Source: Methanomassiliicoccaceae archaeon (lineage in GTDB: Archaea > Thermoplasmatota > Thermoplasmata > Methanomassiliicoccales > Methanomethylophilaceae). From it: a stretch of DNA of 40,850 bases. Numbering within the stretch: position 1 is the first letter of the stretch; each line of letters begins with the position of its first letter. The notes beneath the pieces are model-generated. The model saw only the letters and a list, made by a program, of their open reading frames with translations. It did not search any database and was not told where the DNA came from. Position numbers and translations under genes: made by a program. Where the stretch lies: contig JAEEOP010000019.1 of NCBI GenBank assembly GCA_016284295.1, forward strand, positions 1-40,850, in the 5' to 3' direction. Of this stretch, positions 38,297 to 40,850 are shown piece by piece.

Positions 38297-39295
38297 ATGC
38301 CACAAAGAAGACGTCCACAGAAAGGATCTAGGGCATTCGGCCCTAGGAAGAGAGCTCAGTCTCAGACACCGAGGCTCGACTCTTGGCCCGAGATCAGCGG
38401 AGCCCCCAAAATCCAGGGATTCGCAGGATACAAGGCAGGAATGACACACGCTTTCATCGTTGACAAGCGTGCAAAGAGCACCACCTCCGGAATGGAGCTC
38501 CAGGTGCCCGTAACCGTCGTCGAGGTTCCCCCGATGAAGGTCGCGGCAGTCAGATTCTACGAGAGCAGCATCGTTGGACTGAAGACAGCAGGAGAGGTCT
38601 GGGCAAAGGACCTCGACCCGCTCCTCGACAGGCGCCTCAACGTACCCAAGAACCATGATGAAGCATCTTTCGCCAGGTATGACGGACTGGACATCGAGGA
38701 TGTCCGTGTGCTCGCCTACACCCAGCCCAAGGTCGTCTCGGGAGTCCCCAAGAAGGTCCCCGATCTCATGGAACTCAGGATCGGAGGCGGAACCATCGAC
38801 GAGAGGGTGAATTTCGCCAAGCAGATACTCGGTACCGAGGTCAACTTCACCGACTTCTCCCCCGAGGGTTCGTACGTCGATGTCATCGCCGTCACCAAGG
38901 GAAAGGGATTCCAGGGAGTCACCAAGAGGTGGGGTGTCAAGCTCCTGTCTCACAGGAACAGCAAGCACCGCCGCGGAATCGGTAACCTCGGTCCTAAGAG
39001 ACCCGGATACGTCAGATCGACCGTTCCCGGATCCGGACAGATGGGATACCACCAGAGGACCGAGTTCAACAAGAAAGTCGTCAAGGTCGGAACCGAGGGA
39101 GCAGAGGTCACCCCCAAGGGAGGATTCCTCAACTACGGGGAGGTCAGGAACAACTACGTCCTCGTCTACGGATCGGTCCCCGGACCCACTAAGAGGCTCA
39201 TCAGGTTCAGAGATGCTACAAGGCTTCCCAAGAAGGCAGACACTGAGGCAGTCGACGTGACATACGTCTCTGTCGATTCTAAGCAGGGGGCATGA
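38297..39295 (+). CDS. rpl3: Large ribosomal subunit protein uL3
   Basis: A 332-aa archaeal-type L3, one of the first proteins to bind 23S rRNA near the peptidyl transferase centre. N-terminus MPQRRRPQKGSRAFGPRKRA, then LDSWPEI, FAGYKAGMTHAFIVD, VTKGKGFQGVTKRWGVK and HRRGIGNLGPKRPGYVRSTVPGSGQMGYHQR, all hallmarks of archaeal/eukaryotic uL3. First gene of the ribosomal operon; uL4 begins 4 nt after its stop. Confidence 0.97.
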   Translation: MPQRRRPQKGSRAFGPRKRAQSQTPRLDSWPEISGAPKIQGFAGYKAGMTHAFIVDKRAKSTTSGMELQVPVTVVEVPPMKVAAVRFYESSIVGLKTAGEVWAKDLDPLLDRRLNVPKNHDEASFARYDGLDIEDVRVLAYTQPKVVSGVPKKVPDLMELRIGGGTIDERVNFAKQILGTEVNFTDFSPEGSYVDVIAVTKGKGFQGVTKRWGVKLLSHRNSKHRRGIGNLGPKRPGYVRSTVPGSGQMGYHQRTEFNKKVVKVGTEGAEVTPKGGFLNYGEVRNNYVLVYGSVPGPTKRLIRFRDATRLPKKADTEAVDVTYVSVDSKQGA

Positions 39296-39299
39296 GTAA

Positions 39300-40076
39300 A
39301 TGGCAACCACGAATGTTTATGCAGTAAACGGTGGAGTCGCTGGAACCGTCGAGGTCCCCGCAGCGTTCGAGACCCCCTACAGGCCCGATATCATCAAGAA
39401 GGCGGTCCTTGCGGCAGCAGCCAACGGCAGGCAGCCCTACGGACCCGGTGCAAGGTCTGGAATGAGGCACGCGGTCAGTTTCCGCGGAAAGGGAACCGGA
39501 TCCGCTCGTAACCAGAGAATCCACGGACTCGGAAAGGCCGGAGAGTCACCCAACAACGTCTCGGGAAGGAGGGCACACCCGCCAGTACCTGAGAGGATCT
39601 GGGCACAGAAGGTCAACAAGAAAGAAGCGAAGATCGCACGCGCATCCGCACTGGCAGCAACAGGCTGCGCAGACTGCGTCAAGGCACGCGGACACCAGTT
39701 CGACGACTCCGTATCGTTCCCCATCGTCGTCGAGGACTCGTTCAACGACATCAAGGAGACATCCAAGGTCATCGAGCTCTTCGAGAAGATCGGAATCGGA
39801 TACGATCTCGACCGTGCCAAGGATGGACGCAAGATCCGTGCAGGAAGGGGAACCATGAGGAACAGAAAGTACCGCACCCCCGTCTCCGTGCTCATCGTCG
39901 TCGCCGATGACGAGAGGAACGCACCCATCTTCAAGAGCGCAGCGAACATCCCCGGAGTCACCGTTGAGGAGGTCAAGACCATCAACACGGCCATCCTCGC
40001 ACCCGGAGGAGATGCAGGCAGGCTCACTGTCTACACCAAGGCAGCCATCGACGCTATCGGAGGTTGGACACAATGA
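39300..40076 (+). CDS. rpl4: Large ribosomal subunit protein uL4
   Basis: A 258-aa archaeal L4, whose long internal loop (about residues 40-100, with GRQPYGPGARSGMRHAVSFRGKGTG and GRRAHPPVPERIW) reaches into the peptide exit tunnel. The C-terminal globular part with TPVSVLIVVADDE and VTVEEVKTINTAILAPGGDAGRLTVYTKAAID is typical. Its TGA overlaps the uL23 start codon (ATGA). Confidence 0.97.
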   Translation: MATTNVYAVNGGVAGTVEVPAAFETPYRPDIIKKAVLAAAANGRQPYGPGARSGMRHAVSFRGKGTGSARNQRIHGLGKAGESPNNVSGRRAHPPVPERIWAQKVNKKEAKIARASALAATGCADCVKARGHQFDDSVSFPIVVEDSFNDIKETSKVIELFEKIGIGYDLDRAKDGRKIRAGRGTMRNRKYRTPVSVLIVVADDERNAPIFKSAANIPGVTVEEVKTINTAILAPGGDAGRLTVYTKAAIDAIGGWTQ

Positions 40077-40354
40077 AGCAGAGTGACGTTCTCATCAGAC
40101 CGTTCGTGACAGAGAAGTCCACGAACCACATGACCGGAACCCCCACACAGGATTTCAAAGACGGAAACAAGATCGAGTTCATCGTCCACAGGAACGCTGA
40201 CAAGCAGACCATCAAGACCGTCTTCGAGGAGCGCTTCGAAGTCAAGGTAGAGAAGGTCTGGACTAAGATCCAGAAGGACGGAAAGCACGCCATCATCAAG
40301 CTCGCGGACGGATACTCCGCAGAGGATGTCGGTATGAGAGTCGGAGTCTTCTGA
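40073..40354 (+). CDS. rpl23: Large ribosomal subunit protein uL23
   Basis: A 93-aa L23 at the exit-tunnel mouth, docking site for SRP and chaperones such as NAC (also encoded in this window). RPFVTEKSTNHM, IEFIVHRNADKQTIKTVFEERFEVKVEKVWT and DGYSAEDVGMRVGVF match the family. The ATG at 40073 overlaps the uL4 stop. Confidence 0.95.
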   Translation: MKQSDVLIRPFVTEKSTNHMTGTPTQDFKDGNKIEFIVHRNADKQTIKTVFEERFEVKVEKVWTKIQKDGKHAIIKLADGYSAEDVGMRVGVF

Positions 40355-40365
40355 GGTGAGTGATT

Positions 40366-40850
40366 ATGGGAAAAAGATTGATACCAATGAGAAGGGGTCG
40401 CGGAACCTCTTTGTACCGCTCACCCAGCCACAGGCACGTCGACGATGTCAGGCTCCCCGCGTTCAACGAGGGAACAGCAGTCATCAGAGACCTGATCCAG
40501 GCACCCGGAAGGACATGCCCTCTCGCAGTCCTTGATGTGAACGGAAAGACAGACTACCAGCTGGCAGTTGAGGGAACCAAGGTCGGACAGACCATCGCCA
40601 TCGGCGGAACCACTGTCGCAGCAGGTAACATAATGATGCTCTCGAACATTCCTGAAGGAACCCCCGTGCACAACGTCGAGGCAAGGCCCGGCGACGGTGG
40701 AAAGTTCGTGAAGACCGCCGGATCCTCCGGAACAGTCGTTTCCAGGGGAGAGAAGGTCATGGTCCTCATGCCCTCAGGAACGATCAAAGAGTTCAGCCCC
40801 AACTGCCGCGCCGTTATCGGTGTCGTAGCCGGAGGCGGAAGGGGAGACAA
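40366..40850 (+). CDS. rpl2: Large ribosomal subunit protein uL2 (partial, cut by window end)
   Basis: The frame opens with an ATG at 40366, 11 nt after the uL23 stop, and continues without stop to the window edge. [20 protein letters not shown] followed by [11 protein letters not shown], then the SH3-like barrel with [31 protein letters not shown] and [28 protein letters not shown], identify archaeal uL2, an essential rRNA-binding protein. About 161 residues are visible of roughly 240. The conserved histidine-containing C-terminal region lies outside the window. Confidence 0.96.
   Translation, partial: [161 protein letters not shown]

Noticed and set aside
1-40850. CRISPR array, prophage or defence island
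   Set aside because: No regularly spaced direct repeats, cas genes, phage structural genes or restriction systems are visible; the TPD protein is a lone housekeeping-type nuclease homologue.

Overview
This window looks like part of the chromosome of a methyl-reducing methanogenic archaeon of the order Methanomassiliicoccales (class Thermoplasmata), probably a gut-associated Methanomethylophilaceae-type lineage. The grounds are: a methanol methyltransferase operon (mtaC-mtaB); an archaeal isoprenoid cluster (isopentenyl phosphate kinase, type 2 IPP isomerase, GGPP synthase); MptA, RadB, RNase HII, NAC, Bud32 and an archaeosine radical SAM enzyme; archaeal ribosomal proteins; a 5S rRNA gene standing alone; TATA boxes 23-30 nt before many starts (leaderless or short-leader mRNAs); and a stop-codon set that is almost entirely TGA. 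No other source was consulted, so the taxon is an inference.

Layout. 1-3900: tRNA-Pro, CCA-adding enzyme, and an ABC exporter (ATPase and permease). 3900-9700: gap-pgk, a small membrane protein, rdgB-bud32 divergent from an AIM24-type gene and a small membrane protein, then radB. 9700-12520: ipk-fni-GGPP synthase operon (minus strand). 12600-14200: isolated 5S rRNA, an unexplained inverted-repeat element, a small membrane-anchored protein and dapB. 14300-16900: mtaCB with two 3' hairpins and an AT-rich upstream region. 16870-18390: a full-length IS1634-like transposase relative without visible IS ends. 18390-20200: hypC, NAC and alaX. 20340-26730: a bacterial-type AspRS, a transporter/nitroreductase pair, and gatC-gatA-gatB; together AspRS and GatCAB suggest the indirect Asn-tRNA route. 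26800-27970: DUF2284 and TPR proteins. 28060-30190: a three-gene unit made of a small protein whose frame is crossed by one TAG, a DUF6935-like protein and a serpin. 30280-31260: an OhrR/MarR repressor with a glutathione peroxidase-like gene and a strong palindromic operator. 31300-38050: a zinc-ribbon membrane protein, initiator tRNA, SCP2, rnhB, mptA, a TPD/CDIN1-like nuclease homologue, a CoA-disulfide-reductase-like flavoprotein, an archaeosine radical SAM enzyme and a small conserved protein. 38050-40850: start of the large ribosomal protein operon (uL3-uL4-uL23-uL2, the last cut by the window edge).

The most striking signal is the gene at about 28161-28502. Its frame stays open on both sides of one TAG (28332-28334), it closes with TAA, and the next gene starts 1 nt later with its ribosome binding site inside the last codons. 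By my count every other complete gene here ends in TGA (44) or TAA (pgk) and none in TAG. Methanomassiliicoccales are known to decode TAG as pyrrolysine, so this is a candidate pyrrolysine protein outside methylamine metabolism, co-transcribed with a serpin. A nonsense-mutated pseudogene remains the main alternative.
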